DNA of 64,000 bases from the NCBI GenBank assembly GCA_017620155.1, contig JAFZQY010000071.1, positions 60,542 through 124,541 on the forward strand, read 5' to 3'. Each line of letters starts with the position of its first letter. Position 1 is the first letter of the stretch. Source of the DNA: Lachnospiraceae bacterium (GTDB lineage Bacteria; Bacillota; Clostridia; Lachnospirales; Lachnospiraceae). Below, piece after piece: positions 63,855-64,000 of this stretch. The notes beneath the pieces were generated by a model. The model ran no database searches. It saw only the letters and a program-made list of their open reading frames with translations, and was not told the DNA's origin. A program made the translations under genes and the position numbers.

Positions 63855-64000
63855 TTTTCTCTTCCTTTGTTCCGGTGAAAAACTCCATCGTAGCCGAAGT
63901 CTCCGAGGAGATACCGTCTTTTTTAAGTACAGACCTGATCGTCATGAATACGATCTTAAAATCAAGTGCAAATGATATATGTCTGGTGTACCAGACATCA
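63841..64000 (-). CDS. polyprenyl-phosphate sugar transferase, C-terminal end (cut by window)
   Basis: The last 52 codons of a minus-strand gene running out of the window: DVWYTRHISFALDFKIVFM, then SVLKKDGISSETSATMEFF, then a charged tail. The block Asp-x-Trp/Tyr-Tyr...Leu-Asp-x-Lys-Ile is the conserved end of bacterial sugar transferases (WcaJ/RfbP type) that start exopolysaccharide repeat units on undecaprenyl phosphate. The reading frame is not compatible with any other call in this stretch. Confidence 0.8.
   Translation of the reverse strand, partial: DVWYTRHISFALDFKIVFMTIRSVLKKDGISSETSATMEFFTGTKEEKNDAE

Noticed and set aside
63459-63878. 139-codon plus-strand frame opposite the ATP-grasp gene
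   Set aside because: It runs through the conserved ATP-grasp coding sequence and has no independent support.
1-64000. CRISPR arrays, rRNA genes, insertion sequences or prophage
   Set aside because: No spaced direct repeats, rRNA signatures, transposase, integrase or phage structural genes were seen on either strand.

Overview
The window looks like chromosomal DNA of an anaerobic, low-to-mid GC Gram-positive bacterium of the Clostridia, most likely a Lachnospiraceae member (Butyrivibrio/Roseburia-like). The evidence is the gene content: formate-tetrahydrofolate ligase plus FolD, a bifurcating-type NfnAB transhydrogenase, Rex, anaerobic class III ribonucleotide reductase NrdDG, an [FeFe]-hydrogenase-like protein with group-B-like motifs, a pyrimidine-nucleoside phosphorylase, sortase B, and several small proteins of Lachnospiraceae type. 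This is inferred from family recognition; no search was run. Coding density is very high. No gap without a gene exceeds 300 bases; the largest (2391-2603) holds a tRNA gene with its promoter and terminator. No rRNA, CRISPR array, insertion sequence or phage gene was seen.

Layout. 1-2390: small accessory block on the plus strand (cut membrane protein, alpha/beta hydrolase, small membrane protein, beta-lactamase-fold serine hydrolase with a TTG start). 2452-2625: tRNA-Thr(CGU) on the minus strand. 2604-7003: glycosyltransferase-GtrA fusion, galE, YitT-family membrane protein, and a PurF-like protein lacking its N-terminal cysteine nucleophile. 7007-8284: tmcAL on the minus strand, carrying a small palindrome array. 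8410-12489: rex, a coiled-coil protein, the NAD(P)HX repair enzyme Nnr, and alr. 12575-18215: YebC-family regulator, a large membrane protein with an acidic and Pro/Ala-rich tail, and FtsK/SpoIIIE. 18243-24589: fhs, folD, a zinc-ribbon/TPR/chitobiase-like membrane protein, nfnA, nfnB. 24591-33153: pyrimidine phosphorylase, phoH, a membrane protein with a decayed HD domain, ybeY, a MOP-family flippase, two flavoproteins. 33196-38971: HD-GYP protein with a long uncharacterised C-terminal part, proB, 5-formyl-THF cyclo-ligase, a small acidic protein, proA, VanZ-like protein.

38963-45831 is a six-gene minus-strand operon: potA-potB-potC-potD polyamine importer, then a 777-residue GNAT-plus-transmembrane protein, then a ThiT-like ECF substrate-binding subunit. 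It has a strong sigma-A promoter at 45869-45896. 45974-51927 (plus): lactonase-type beta-propeller, purine nucleoside phosphorylase, cytidine deaminase, MtaD-type deaminase, membrane-anchored MutS-like ATPase, RNase H. 51975-58305: a 53-residue membrane protein with its own terminator, nrdD-nrdG-dut, the hydrogenase-like protein and gltX. 58340-62062: UvrD-type helicase carrying a second palindrome array, a 94-residue protein with a perfect consensus promoter and a terminator, and sortase B. 62095-64000 (minus): end of a polysaccharide locus (HAD phosphatase, ATP-grasp enzyme, tail of a polyprenyl-phosphate sugar transferase).

Functionally the window joins one-carbon metabolism and NADPH/ferredoxin balance (fhs, folD, 5-FCL, Nfn, Rex, Nnr), nucleoside salvage and dNTP supply (deoA/pdp, punA, cdd, mtaD, nrdDG, dut), proline synthesis and polyamine uptake. 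The most unusual signals are: a palindromic 13-mer (GGTGCC-N-GGCACC) repeated inside three unrelated genes, in two of them in the frame that encodes Val-Pro-Gly-Thr on either strand; the PurF-like protein without its cysteine; the HD domain with Asp replaced by Arg at the usual locus of the cyclic-di-AMP phosphodiesterase; and the GNAT-membrane fusion at the end of the polyamine operon.
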